DNA from: Cnuibacter physcomitrellae
GTDB lineage: Bacteria; Actinomycetota; Actinomycetes; Actinomycetales; Microbacteriaceae
DNA: 64,000 nt
Assembly: GCF_014640535.1 (NCBI RefSeq)
Contig: NZ_BMHD01000001.1
Span: forward strand, 2,717,474 to 2,781,473
Reading direction: 5' to 3'
The translations under genes were made by a program, and so were the position numbers. Position 1 is the stretch's first letter, and each line of letters opens with the position of its first letter. Under the pieces are notes generated by a model that ran no database searches, was not told where the DNA came from, and saw nothing but the letters and a program-made list of their open reading frames with translations. Positions 15,669 through 23,813 of the stretch are shown piece by piece.

Positions 15669-16739
15669 ATGAACATCAGCGCAACGGATCGTCAGAAGGA
15701 CGAATCCCCGGCGGTGCCCGCCCCGAAGTCACCGATGGGCCTCGTCGAGATCGACAGCGGCAGACTCACCCCGCTGCAATGGATCGAGAGACGGATGCTG
15801 TCGCGGCCCCTCATCGGCCCGATCGCGGTGCTCGTCCTCGCCCTGATCGTGTTCTCGATCGTGTCGCCCAACTTCGGCACGCTGCAGAACTTCTCGCTGA
15901 TCCTGCAGCAGGTGCAGGTGATCGCGATGCTGGGCATCGCCCAGACTCTCGTCATCCTCACCGCGGGGATCGACCTGTCCGTGGCCTCGATCATGCTCCT
16001 CGCCCAGGTGGTGATGGGGAAGCTGGCGGTCGCGGTCGGCCTCCCGGTGGAGCTCGCCCTCGTGCTCGGCATCCTCGTCGGCGTCGCCTGCGGCGCCGTG
16101 AACGGCCTCATCGTCACCAGGCTCAACATCCCGCCGTTCATCGCCACCCTGGGCACCTTGAGCATCTTCTACGCGCTCAACCTCTTCATCTCCGACGGCG
16201 AGAGCGTGCCCTACGCCGAGGTCCCCCCGCTCTTCAACTGGCTCGGACAGGGCTTCCAGGTCTTCGGCACCACGTTCACCTTTGGACAGCTGCTCACGAT
16301 CCTCATGTTCGTCCTGTTCGCCTACATCCTCCGCAGCACGGCGTGGGGCATGCACATCTACGCGGTGGGCGACAACCTCGAGGCGGCACGCCTCAGCGGG
16401 ATCCGCGTCAACCGGGTGCTGATGTCGGTGTACATCGTCGCGGGCTTGATCATCGGCGTCACCGCGTGGCTGCTGATCGGCCGCATCGGCTCGATCTCGC
16501 CCACGGCGGGCGCCTCCTACAACCTCGCCTCGATCACCGCCGTGGTCATCGGCGGCACGAGCCTCTTCGGCGGCCGCGGCCGGATCATGGGGACCCTCCT
16601 GGGGGCCGTGATCGTCGGGGTCTTCTCGAGCGGGCTCTCGCTCGCCGGCTTCGACAACCTCTGGCAGGAGTTCACGATCGGGCTCCTCATCATCGGCGCG
16701 GTCGCCGTCGACCAGCGCCTGCGCAAGATCGGACGATGA
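15669..16739 (+). CDS. Sugar ABC transporter permease, RbsC/FrcC type
   Basis: A 356-residue inner-membrane permease. After about 45 polar residues come around eight to ten hydrophobic spans, starting with GPIAVLVLALIVFSIVSPNF. The family signature AQTLVILTAGIDLSVASIMLLAQV is present at about residues 98-121 and GAVNGLIVTRLNIPPFIATLGTL at about 140-165. The cytoplasmic loop AVGDNLEAARLSGIRVNRV and the late motif VVIGGTSLFGGRG are also typical. The ATG follows AGGAAG. It is translated just upstream of the ATPase gene, two bases apart. Confidence 0.92.
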   Translation: MNISATDRQKDESPAVPAPKSPMGLVEIDSGRLTPLQWIERRMLSRPLIGPIAVLVLALIVFSIVSPNFGTLQNFSLILQQVQVIAMLGIAQTLVILTAGIDLSVASIMLLAQVVMGKLAVAVGLPVELALVLGILVGVACGAVNGLIVTRLNIPPFIATLGTLSIFYALNLFISDGESVPYAEVPPLFNWLGQGFQVFGTTFTFGQLLTILMFVLFAYILRSTAWGMHIYAVGDNLEAARLSGIRVNRVLMSVYIVAGLIIGVTAWLLIGRIGSISPTAGASYNLASITAVVIGGTSLFGGRGRIMGTLLGAVIVGVFSSGLSLAGFDNLWQEFTIGLLIIGAVAVDQRLRKIGR

Positions 16740-16740
16740 C

Positions 16741-17571
16741 ATGACGACAGAACAGACCTCCCTCGACGCCTCGCACGCTCGCACCATCTCGGACGAGCTC
16801 GTCATCGAGGGCCGCAAGCTGGTCAAGCGCTACGGCCACGTGGTGGCCCTCGACGAGACAGACTTCGAGATCCGCAAGGGCGAGGTGCTGGCGGTGATCG
16901 GCGACAACGGGGCGGGGAAGTCCTCCCTCATCCAGTGCCTCGCCGGTGCCGTCCAGCCGGACGAGGGCGAGCTGCTCATCGAGGGCCGAGAGGCTCATCT
17001 GCGATCGCCCGTCGAGGCGAGGAGGCTCGGCATCGAGACGGTCTTCCAGAGCCTCGCCGTCTCCCCGGCGCTCGACGTCGCGAGCAACATCTTCCTCGGC
17101 CGCGAGATCAGGCGGAAGGGCATCGCCGGCAGCGTGTTCCGGATGCTCGACAAGAAGCGGATGCGCCAGGAGGCGCTCGGCGCGATGGGCGAGCTGGGTC
17201 TCTCGACCCTGCAGAACGTGGGTCAGGCGGTGGAGACCCTCTCCGGCGGTCAGCGGCAGGGGGTCGCGGTCGCCCGGGCGGCGGCGTTCGGATCGAAGGT
17301 CGTGATCCTCGACGAGCCGACCGCGGCCCTCGGCGTCAAGGAGTCGGGCCGCGTGGTGAAGCTCATCAAGGACATCAACTCGCGGGGCATCCCCGTCGTG
17401 CTGATCAGCCACAACATGCCTCAGATCTTCGAGGTCGCCGATCGGGTCCACATCCAGAGGCTCGGCAAGCGCATCGCCCTGGTCGAGACGTCGCAGATCG
17501 ACATGGCGGATGCGGTGGCCCTGATGGTCGGCGCGAAGACGCCGGCGCAGCTCGGGCTGGAGTCGTCGTGA
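16741..17571 (+). CDS. Sugar ABC transporter ATP-binding protein, single-domain FrcA type
   Basis: A 276-residue ATPase. Walker A GDNGAGKSS lies at about residues 54-62, the signature TLSGGQRQGVAVARA at about 162-176, Walker B VVILDEPTAALG follows, and the switch His is in VLISHNMPQ. Only one nucleotide-binding domain is present, unlike the double-domain RbsA, XylG and MglA. This matches FrcA of the fructose/ribose/mannose importers, where the protein works as a homodimer. The stop overlaps the aldolase gene start (GTGA), linking import to catabolism. Confidence 0.92.
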   Translation: MTTEQTSLDASHARTISDELVIEGRKLVKRYGHVVALDETDFEIRKGEVLAVIGDNGAGKSSLIQCLAGAVQPDEGELLIEGREAHLRSPVEARRLGIETVFQSLAVSPALDVASNIFLGREIRRKGIAGSVFRMLDKKRMRQEALGAMGELGLSTLQNVGQAVETLSGGQRQGVAVARAAAFGSKVVILDEPTAALGVKESGRVVKLIKDINSRGIPVVLISHNMPQIFEVADRVHIQRLGKRIALVETSQIDMADAVALMVGAKTPAQLGLESS

Positions 17572-18263
17572 GCACGACCGTCCGAACAGAGGGCGACCTC
17601 GGCGTCGCCTCCCTCCTCCGAGACGCGGGCGTGGTGCCCGTGGTGGTCGTCTCCTCCGGCGAGGAGGCGCTCCGCCTGGCCGACGCCCTGGCGGACGGCG
17701 GCCTCACCTCGATGGAGGTCACCTTCCGATCCGCTGCGGCCGCCGAGGGGATCCGTACCGTCGCCGACCAGCGTCCCGGCTTCGTGGTGGGAGCCGGGAC
17801 GCTCCTCACCCCCGGCGACGTCGAGCGCGCCGTCGAGGCCGGGGCGCGGTTCGGTGTCTCGCCCGCGACCGACGAGGAGGTCCTCGCGCACGCTGCGTCA
17901 CAGGGGCTCGACATGGTGCCCGGAGCCGCCACCGCCTCCGAGATCGCCCGGGCGCGAGGGCTCGGGGCCGAGGTGGTGAAGCTCTTCCCCGCCGAGGTGG
18001 TCGGCGGCGTCGGACTCATCGACGCTCTGGCGGGACCGTACCCCGGGCTCCAGCTCATGCCGACGGGCGGGATCCGTGCGGCGGATCTGCCCCGCTACCT
18101 GGAACGGCCGCAGGTGCTCGCCTGCGGTGGCACGTGGATCGCCCCGCGCGACCTCCTGGCTGCGGGCGACTTCGCCGAGATCACCCGCCGTGCGGCGGAG
18201 GCCGCCGCACTCGTCCGATCACACAGAGAACACTCTCGAAAGGAGCACCACCATGGTGCCTGA
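17568..18263 (+). CDS. 2-keto-3-deoxy-6-phosphogluconate (KDPG)-type aldolase
   Basis: A 231-residue class I aldolase of the KDPG/KHG family. The conserved catalytic Glu is in SMEVTFRS (about residue 46), GAGTLLTPGDV follows, and the Schiff-base Lys is in EVVKLFPAEVVGG (about residue 143). PTGGI and CGGTWIAP complete the phosphate-binding end. The reaction is expected to split a 2-keto-3-deoxy sugar acid (phosphate) into pyruvate plus an aldehyde. GTG start overlaps the ATPase stop. The His-rich C-terminus overlaps the start of the next gene by 11 bases. Whether the true substrate is KDPG, KDPGal or 4-hydroxy-2-oxoglutarate is open. Confidence 0.88.
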   Translation: MSTTVRTEGDLGVASLLRDAGVVPVVVVSSGEEALRLADALADGGLTSMEVTFRSAAAAEGIRTVADQRPGFVVGAGTLLTPGDVERAVEAGARFGVSPATDEEVLAHAASQGLDMVPGAATASEIARARGLGAEVVKLFPAEVVGGVGLIDALAGPYPGLQLMPTGGIRAADLPRYLERPQVLACGGTWIAPRDLLAAGDFAEITRRAAEAAALVRSHREHSRKEHHHGA

Positions 18264-19089
18264 CTACCTCCCCACCGCCGGTGACGCGCTCACCGGGAAG
18301 GTGGCGCTCGTCACCGGGGCAGCCTCCGGCATCGGCGAGGCCGTGTCCCGCATCTACGCCGCGAACGGCGCGAAGGTCGCGATGATCGACTTCGACGCGG
18401 CCCGTCTCGATCAGGTCGCGGCCGACGTCGCCGCCCGAGGCGGCGAGGTCCTGGCCATCACGGGCGACGTCACCGACGAGGAGACCGTGCGCGGCTTCTT
18501 CGCCAGGACCCTCGAGGCCTGGGGTCGGATCGACCTCGTCGTCAACAGCGCAGGTCGGGACTCGCTCGCACCGCCCATCACCGAGGTGACGCTCGAGGAG
18601 TGGAACAAGACGATCGGGCCGAACCTCACCGGCGTCTTCCTCTGCTGCCGCGAGGCGTTCCTCGTCATGGAGAAGCAGCCGTCCGGCGGGCGGATCATCA
18701 ACATGGGCTCCTCGTCGACGAAGGTCGCCTCGGGCCCGGGGCACAGTCCGTACCGGGCCTCCAAGCACGGCATGCTGGGCCTGTCGAAGAACATCCTCAT
18801 CGAGGGGATGGAGAAGAACATCGGCGTGACCGTGTTGAACCCCTCGCACGTGCGCACCCCGATGACGGAGATCATCGATCGCGGCCTCTACGATGGCGAC
18901 CTCCCCGCCTACACGGACGGCTGGCTCGACGAGAAGGAGATCGCTGAGGGCCTCTCGGCCAGCTGCATCGACGTCTCGAACGTCGCGGAGGCCGCTCTGT
19001 ACATCGCCACCCGGACTCCCGACGTCACCATCCCGACCTTCTCGCTGTACCCCACGCACAAGGTGCTCCGGTACGGCATGGAGGTCTGA
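18253..19089 (+). CDS. Short-chain dehydrogenase/reductase
   Basis: A 278-residue NAD(P)-dependent oxidoreductase. The Rossmann motif VTGAASGIGEAV is at about residues 20-31, D at the end of beta-2 (MIDFDAARL) suggests NAD preference, and NSAGRDS corresponds to the NNAG motif with Ser in place of Asn. The catalytic set is Ser in NMGSSSTK, Tyr in SPYRASKHG and the adjoining Lys. The start follows AAAGGAG and lies inside the end of the aldolase gene. In this operon it probably oxidises a sugar, polyol or sugar lactone intermediate. Confidence 0.88.
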   Translation: MVPDYLPTAGDALTGKVALVTGAASGIGEAVSRIYAANGAKVAMIDFDAARLDQVAADVAARGGEVLAITGDVTDEETVRGFFARTLEAWGRIDLVVNSAGRDSLAPPITEVTLEEWNKTIGPNLTGVFLCCREAFLVMEKQPSGGRIINMGSSSTKVASGPGHSPYRASKHGMLGLSKNILIEGMEKNIGVTVLNPSHVRTPMTEIIDRGLYDGDLPAYTDGWLDEKEIAEGLSASCIDVSNVAEAALYIATRTPDVTIPTFSLYPTHKVLRYGMEV

Positions 19090-19094
19090 CGCCG

Positions 19095-20231
19095 ATGAGG
19101 GCAGCTGTGCTGCGGGGTGTACGTGACCTGGTGGTCGCCGACGTCCCCCTCCCCGAACCGGTCGGCGACGACTCGATCCTCGTGAGGATCGGCGCGGTCG
19201 GCGTCTGCGGGTCGGATGTGCTCCGGTACGGCGTGGGGAAGGGGTACGGCTTCCCGCTCGTGCTCGGACATGAGATGTCGGGCACGGTGGAGGAGCCGTC
19301 GGCCGACGGCCTTCTCTCGGCGGGGGACCGGGTGGCGATCTTCCCCTGCGTCCCCGACCCCGCGGATCCGATGACGGAGATCGGCGAGTACACCCTGGCC
19401 ACGCACTACGACTACTTCGGATCGCGCCGCGACGGTGGCCTCGAGGAGTACCTGCGGGTGCCCTCCCGCAACCTGATCCGGCTGCCTGAGGGCACGTCGC
19501 TGATCGCCGGTGCGCTCGTCGAACCGGCCGGGGTGGCGCTGCACGCCGTGCGCAAGGCCGACGTCGGACCCAACGCCTCCGCGCTCGTCATCGGCGCAGG
19601 TCCCATCGGACTGCTGGCGGCGCAGTGGCTGCGGATCCTCGGCGTCGTCCGCGTGCTCGTCGCCGACGTCGATGAGCGCAAGCGGCGTGTGGCGGAGCAC
19701 CTCGGATTCGAGGTGCTCGACGCGGCGGCCGCCCCGTCCGATCAGCTCGCGCTCGCCGCGACGCAGGGACGCGGAGTCGACATCGCCGTCGAAGCGAGCG
19801 GGCTGGGACTCACGCTCCTGCAGGCCGTCGGCTCCGCCGCACACCGCGGCCTGGTCATCCTCCTGGGTGACCTGAGCACGGACGCCGAGCTGAAGAAGGA
19901 GACCGTGTCGCGCATCCTGCGCCGCGAGCTCACGCTGCGGGGGACCTGGAACGCCACCATCGCGCCTCGCGGCGCGAACGACTGGGAGATGGTGGTGGCC
20001 TCACTGGGCCGCACTCTCGCGGTCGACGACCTGGTCAGCCACGTCGAGGCGCTCGACGACGCGCCTGCGGTGTTCGCGCGACTCGCCGACCGGGCCGCCT
20101 GGTCGAACAAGACCGTGTTCGCCGTCTCGACCGAGGCGCTCGAGGAACGGGAGGCGGCGCTGGAAGGCTCGCTCTCCGCCCGCCTCGCCGCATCCGACGC
20201 CCTCGAACCGGCGCAGGCGGGTGTGCGATGA
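19095..20231 (+). CDS. Zinc-type polyol dehydrogenase lacking the structural-zinc cysteines
   Basis: A 378-residue medium-chain dehydrogenase resembling galactitol-1-phosphate or sorbitol dehydrogenases. Catalytic zinc ligands are visible: Cys in GVCGSDVLRY (about 38), His-Glu in VLGHEMSG (about 60) and Glu in LVEPAGVAL. The NAD-binding motif is VIGAGPIGLLAAQ. The lobe that normally carries four structural-zinc Cys (here VAIFPCVPDPADPMTEIGEY) keeps only one, so the structural zinc is probably absent. YFGSRRDGGLEEYL matches the phosphopolyol dehydrogenase group. A long Ala/Glu-rich C-terminal extension follows residue 345. Its stop overlaps the start of the next dehydrogenase. Confidence 0.87.
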   Translation: MRAAVLRGVRDLVVADVPLPEPVGDDSILVRIGAVGVCGSDVLRYGVGKGYGFPLVLGHEMSGTVEEPSADGLLSAGDRVAIFPCVPDPADPMTEIGEYTLATHYDYFGSRRDGGLEEYLRVPSRNLIRLPEGTSLIAGALVEPAGVALHAVRKADVGPNASALVIGAGPIGLLAAQWLRILGVVRVLVADVDERKRRVAEHLGFEVLDAAAAPSDQLALAATQGRGVDIAVEASGLGLTLLQAVGSAAHRGLVILLGDLSTDAELKKETVSRILRRELTLRGTWNATIAPRGANDWEMVVASLGRTLAVDDLVSHVEALDDAPAVFARLADRAAWSNKTVFAVSTEALEEREAALEGSLSARLAASDALEPAQAGVR

Positions 20232-21283
20232 GGGCCGCACTGTTCCGCGGGCCGGGCGTGGTCGAGGTGTCGGAGATCCCGATCCCGACCCCGGGGCCGG
20301 GTGACCTGCTCGTGAAGGTGCGCGCCGCATCCATCTGCGGAACCGATCTGCGCATCATGAAGCACGGCCACTTCCGCATCCCCGCCGGCACCTCCCGTGT
20401 GCTCGGGCACGAGCTCACCGGGCGTGTCGTCGAGGCGGGATCCGCCGTGTCGGGCTTCGCCGTGGGTGACCGCATCAGCGTCGCCCCGAACGTCGGATGC
20501 GGCCGGTGTCGAATGTGCGCGAAGGGTCTCAACCAGCTGTGCCCCGACTACGAGGCGTTCGGCATCACCATGGACGGCGGCTTCGCCGAGTACCTCCTCA
20601 TACCGGCGCACGCGATCGAGCGGGGAAACGTGTTCCACGTGCCTGAGGGACTCAGCGACGAGGTCGCCGCGGTCCTCGAGCCGATGTCGTGCTGCCTGCA
20701 CGGACAGCGCGCCGTGCACGTCTCGCCCGACGACTCGGTGCTCATCATCGGTGCGGGACCGATCGGCTGCTTCCACACGGTGCTGGCCAAGCGGGCGGGT
20801 GCCAGGCAGGTGATCGTCGCCAACACCCGTCAGCCGCGGCTCGACATCGCGGGGCGGATGGGGGCGGATGAGCTGATCAACGTCGGCACGCACGACCTGC
20901 AGGCCGAGGTCGAGCGGCTCACCGGCGGGGAGGGCGTCGACGTCGTGATCACGTGCGTCTCCAAGCCGGAGGTCATCGCCGGATCCACTGCCCTGGCCGG
21001 CCGGCTCGGCCGGATCAACGTCTTCTCCGGGCTGGGCGATCAGGCCAGACCCCAGATCGACGTCAACTCGCTGCACTACCGGGAGCAGGTCCTCACGGGC
21101 ACCACCGGCTCCAGCGTCGTGGACTACGGCGACGTGATCGACATCGTCGCCGGAAGCGACCTCGACCTCTCGCCGATCATCACCTCGCGCTTCCCGCTCG
21201 AGGACATCGAGGCGGCGATGGACGAGTCGCGCTCCGGCCGGGGGATGAAGTCCGTCATCGTGTTCGAGGAGGAGGCCGCGTGA
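20228..21283 (+). CDS. Zinc-dependent polyol/threonine-type dehydrogenase
   Basis: A 351-residue medium-chain dehydrogenase of the sorbitol/threonine dehydrogenase class. Catalytic zinc ligands are Cys in SICGTDLRI (about 37), His-Glu in VLGHELTG (about 62) and Glu in VLEPMSCCL. The complete structural-zinc cluster is present in CGRCRMCAKGLNQLC (about 90-104), unlike the neighbouring paralog. The coenzyme site is LIIGAGPIGCFHTVLA. It overlaps both neighbours by four bases. The two dehydrogenases probably act on successive or alternative polyol substrates of the same pathway. Confidence 0.9.
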   Translation: MRAALFRGPGVVEVSEIPIPTPGPGDLLVKVRAASICGTDLRIMKHGHFRIPAGTSRVLGHELTGRVVEAGSAVSGFAVGDRISVAPNVGCGRCRMCAKGLNQLCPDYEAFGITMDGGFAEYLLIPAHAIERGNVFHVPEGLSDEVAAVLEPMSCCLHGQRAVHVSPDDSVLIIGAGPIGCFHTVLAKRAGARQVIVANTRQPRLDIAGRMGADELINVGTHDLQAEVERLTGGEGVDVVITCVSKPEVIAGSTALAGRLGRINVFSGLGDQARPQIDVNSLHYREQVLTGTTGSSVVDYGDVIDIVAGSDLDLSPIITSRFPLEDIEAAMDESRSGRGMKSVIVFEEEAA

Positions 21284-22221
21284 ACGCGCTCGTCTACACA
21301 CCCGAGACGCTCCGGCCGTCGCCCGAGCCGACGTTCTTCTTCGTCGGCGTCACGACCGGATCGTCCTCGATCATGCAGGTGTTCCCGCGCTGGGCCGAGC
21401 ACCTCGGCCTGCCCCGGGCGATCGCCGGCATCGACGTCCCCCTCGACGCGTCGCCGGAGACGTACCGTCGCGTCGTCGAACATCTCCGCGACGACCCGAA
21501 CGCGCTCGGTGCGCTGGTGACCACCCACAAGCTCAACCTGTTCAAGGCCAGCCGCGACCTGTTCGACGAGATCGGGGAGTCGGCCGAGCTGCTCGATGAG
21601 ATCAGCAGCATCTCCAAGCGCGACGGACGACTGCTCGGTCACGCCATGGACGACGTGACGAGCGGATTGGCCTACGACGCGCTGGGTGCGGCCGACCGCG
21701 AGCTGCTCGTGCTGGGCGCGGGCGGATCGTCGCTCGCCCTCACGCTGCACCTGCACCGGCTGGCGACAGCGGGGGCACCCGTGCCACCCCGTCTCACGGT
21801 GACGAACCGCCGGCCGGCCCGGCTGTCGGAGATGCGGGACCTGCACGACCGGATCGGCTTCGGCATCCCCACGACCTACGTGCTCGCGCCGGAACCCTCC
21901 GACAACGATGCCGCACTCGCGGATCTGGCGCCCGGGGGCGTGGTCGTCAACGCCACCGGGCTCGGCAAGGACCGCCCCGGCTCCCCCCTGACGGACGCGG
22001 CGGAGTTCCCCACGGACGCGATCGCCTGGGACTTCAACTACCGCGGCGACCTCGTCTTCCTCGACCAGGCCCGACGGCAGGCCTCACGCGGGGTCGCGGC
22101 CGTCGACGGCTGGTTCTACTTCCTCCACGGCTGGACGCGCGTGATGGCGCAGGTCTTCGACATCGCCATCCCCCCATCCGGACCCGAGTTCGACGCCCTC
22201 TCCCGGATCGCCCGCTCCTAG
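21280..22221 (+). CDS. Shikimate dehydrogenase-like protein of unknown substrate (copy 1)
   Basis: A 313-residue protein with the two-domain AroE fold. The catalytic Lys is in VTTHKLNLFK (about residue 83) and the catalytic Asp in GHAMDDVTSG (about 124); the NADP loop is VLGAGGSSLALTLHL and the next strand is TVTNRRPARL. VVNATGLGKDRPGSPL and WDFNYRGDLVFLDQAR follow the AroE order. The shikimate-binding Ser-x-Ser of true AroE is replaced by GVTTGSSSIMQVFPRW. It is longer than AroE (about 275). GTG start after GAGGAGGAGG, overlapping the dehydrogenase stop. A paralog with the same changes lies at 31581-32501, so both probably use a sugar-derived substrate. Confidence 0.82.
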   Translation: MNALVYTPETLRPSPEPTFFFVGVTTGSSSIMQVFPRWAEHLGLPRAIAGIDVPLDASPETYRRVVEHLRDDPNALGALVTTHKLNLFKASRDLFDEIGESAELLDEISSISKRDGRLLGHAMDDVTSGLAYDALGAADRELLVLGAGGSSLALTLHLHRLATAGAPVPPRLTVTNRRPARLSEMRDLHDRIGFGIPTTYVLAPEPSDNDAALADLAPGGVVVNATGLGKDRPGSPLTDAAEFPTDAIAWDFNYRGDLVFLDQARRQASRGVAAVDGWFYFLHGWTRVMAQVFDIAIPPSGPEFDALSRIARS

Positions 22222-22264
22222 GGCCCCATCCCCTTCTCTCACCCCCGACACGTTAGGACCGCTG

Positions 22265-22858
22265 ATGAGCACCACCTCCCTCGACCCCACCGTCACCGCG
22301 GTGGCCACCCAGTTCGACCTCGCCACCGGCCTCACGGAGGCCCGGCCGTCGCTGCAGCGGCGTCTCTCCGACATGAGCGGCATGTACGCCGACACGGCCG
22401 CCCTGTCGGCCGCCGTCGACGCCGACGACGTCCTGACCTACGAGTTCTACGACTTCGGCGTGCCGTCGCTGGAGACCGAGGTCGCCTACGGGACGAGCAT
22501 CACGTACCCGGGCAAGGTGGGCGACGAGTACTTCATGACGAAGGGCCACTTCCACACCCGGCTCGAGTCGGCCGAGATCTACCTCTGTCTCTCGGGCCAG
22601 GGGCTGATGCTCATGGAGAGCCCCGAGGGGGACGTGCAGGTCGAGGAGTTCCGTCCCGGCCGGTCGGTGTACGTACCGGGCCGGTACGCGCACCGGAGCA
22701 TCAATACCTCGCCCGACGAGCCGCTCATCACGTTCTTCGCGTTCCCCGGCGATGCCGGGCACGACTACGGCACCATCGAGACCAAGGGCTTCCGTCGCAT
22801 CGTGCTGGAGCGGGATGGCGCACCGGTGCTCGTCGACAACCCACGCTGGCAGAGCTGA
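22265..22858 (+). CDS. Cupin-type glucose-6-phosphate isomerase family protein
   Basis: A 197-residue cupin of the archaeal-type phosphoglucose isomerase family (PF06560-like). The metal-binding set is visible: GHFHTRLESAEIYLCLSG (two His and a Glu, about residues 97-114) and a later His in VYVPGRYAHRSIN. ITYPGKVGDEYFMTKGHFH is the family signature. The reaction would be aldose-ketose isomerisation of a sugar phosphate. Given the context, a pentose, hexose or branched sugar other than glucose-6-phosphate is possible. It is separated from the previous gene by 43 bases and precedes the hydroxyacid dehydrogenase gene by seven. Confidence 0.88.
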   Translation: MSTTSLDPTVTAVATQFDLATGLTEARPSLQRRLSDMSGMYADTAALSAAVDADDVLTYEFYDFGVPSLETEVAYGTSITYPGKVGDEYFMTKGHFHTRLESAEIYLCLSGQGLMLMESPEGDVQVEEFRPGRSVYVPGRYAHRSINTSPDEPLITFFAFPGDAGHDYGTIETKGFRRIVLERDGAPVLVDNPRWQS

Positions 22859-22865
22859 GCCGACC

Positions 22866-23813
22866 ATGGCCGATCGCATCGTCGTGACGCCCCGGTCGGC
22901 CTACGGTCACCCGGCGGTGGAGCGGATCCGGGCAGCCGGGTACGAGGTCGACTTCCCGGCGCCCGGTGCCGTGCCCACCCCGGCGCAGCTGCACGCCGCA
23001 CTCGCGGACAGCGTGGGCTACCTCGCGGGCGTCGAACCCGTCACCCGTTCGCTCCTCCGCGCCGCCCCTCGGTTGCGGGCGATCTCCCGCAACGGGACGG
23101 GGGCCGACGCCATCGACCTCACCGCCGCGGAGGAGCTCGGGGTGAAGGTGCTCCGCGCGCCCGCGGCGAACGCGCAGGGCGTCGCCGAGCTCACGGTGGC
23201 GCTCATGCTGGCCGCGGCGCGGCAGCTGCCGTCCGTGGCCTCGGCGATCCGCGGCGGGGAGTGGGCGCGTCGCGAGGGCATCGAGCTCTCCGGACGCACC
23301 CTCGGCGTGGTGGGAGCGGGCCAGATCGGCCGACGGGTCATCTCGGTCGCGCTCGCTCTGGGGATGCGGGTCCGGGCGTTCGACGCCTACCCCGACGACT
23401 CGTACGCGGCCACCGCCGGCGAGGGCTTCGCCTACGCGACCCTCGACGAGGTGCTCGCCACCGCCGATGTCCTCACCCTGCACGCTCCACCTGCCGCGAC
23501 ACCGCTCGTGGACGCCGGCGCCCTGGCCGCCCTGCCCTCGGGCGCGATCCTCGTCAACACCGCGCGGGCATCGCTGGTCGACGAGTCCGCGGTGCTCGCC
23601 GCGCTCGACTCCGGAGCCCTGCGCGCCTACGCGACGGACGTCTACGCGGTCGAGCCGCCCGGCGCGTCCGCCCTCACCCGGCACCCTCGTGTGATCGGCA
23701 CCGCTCACATCGGGGGATACACACGAGAGAGCGTCGACAGGGCGATGGCGGCAGCGGTGGACAATCTGCTCCACGTCCTAGACTCTGACCGTGAGCGATC
23801 CGGCGATGAGTGA
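22866..23813 (+). CDS. D-2-hydroxyacid dehydrogenase (phosphoglycerate dehydrogenase-like)
   Basis: A 315-residue NAD-dependent oxidoreductase. The NAD motif is GVVGAGQIGRRV (about residues 144-155) with Asp at the end of the next strand (RAFDAYPDD). The catalytic triad is present: Arg in NTARASLVDE, Glu in YAVEPPG and His in GTAHIGGYTRES. The N-terminal substrate domain contains ISRNGTGADAIDL. The serine-feedback ACT domain of true SerA is absent, so it belongs to the glyoxylate/4-phosphoerythronate/hydroxyacid group. Its 3' end overlaps the regulator gene by 23 bases and contains that gene's -10 element. Confidence 0.88.
   Translation: MADRIVVTPRSAYGHPAVERIRAAGYEVDFPAPGAVPTPAQLHAALADSVGYLAGVEPVTRSLLRAAPRLRAISRNGTGADAIDLTAAEELGVKVLRAPAANAQGVAELTVALMLAAARQLPSVASAIRGGEWARREGIELSGRTLGVVGAGQIGRRVISVALALGMRVRAFDAYPDDSYAATAGEGFAYATLDEVLATADVLTLHAPPAATPLVDAGALAALPSGAILVNTARASLVDESAVLAALDSGALRAYATDVYAVEPPGASALTRHPRVIGTAHIGGYTRESVDRAMAAAVDNLLHVLDSDRERSGDE
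23779..23790 (+). promoter_or_regulatory. Leaderless-type -10 element for the RpiR regulator
   Basis: TAGACT (23779-23784) is followed by six bases and then GTG at 23791, inside the coding end of the hydroxyacid dehydrogenase gene. The regulator can thus be expressed independently of the upstream operon. Confidence 0.5.

Noticed and set aside
22265-22858. Calling the cupin protein pgi
   Set aside because: Only family membership can be seen; the substrate in this island may not be glucose-6-phosphate and a housekeeping isomerase is expected elsewhere.
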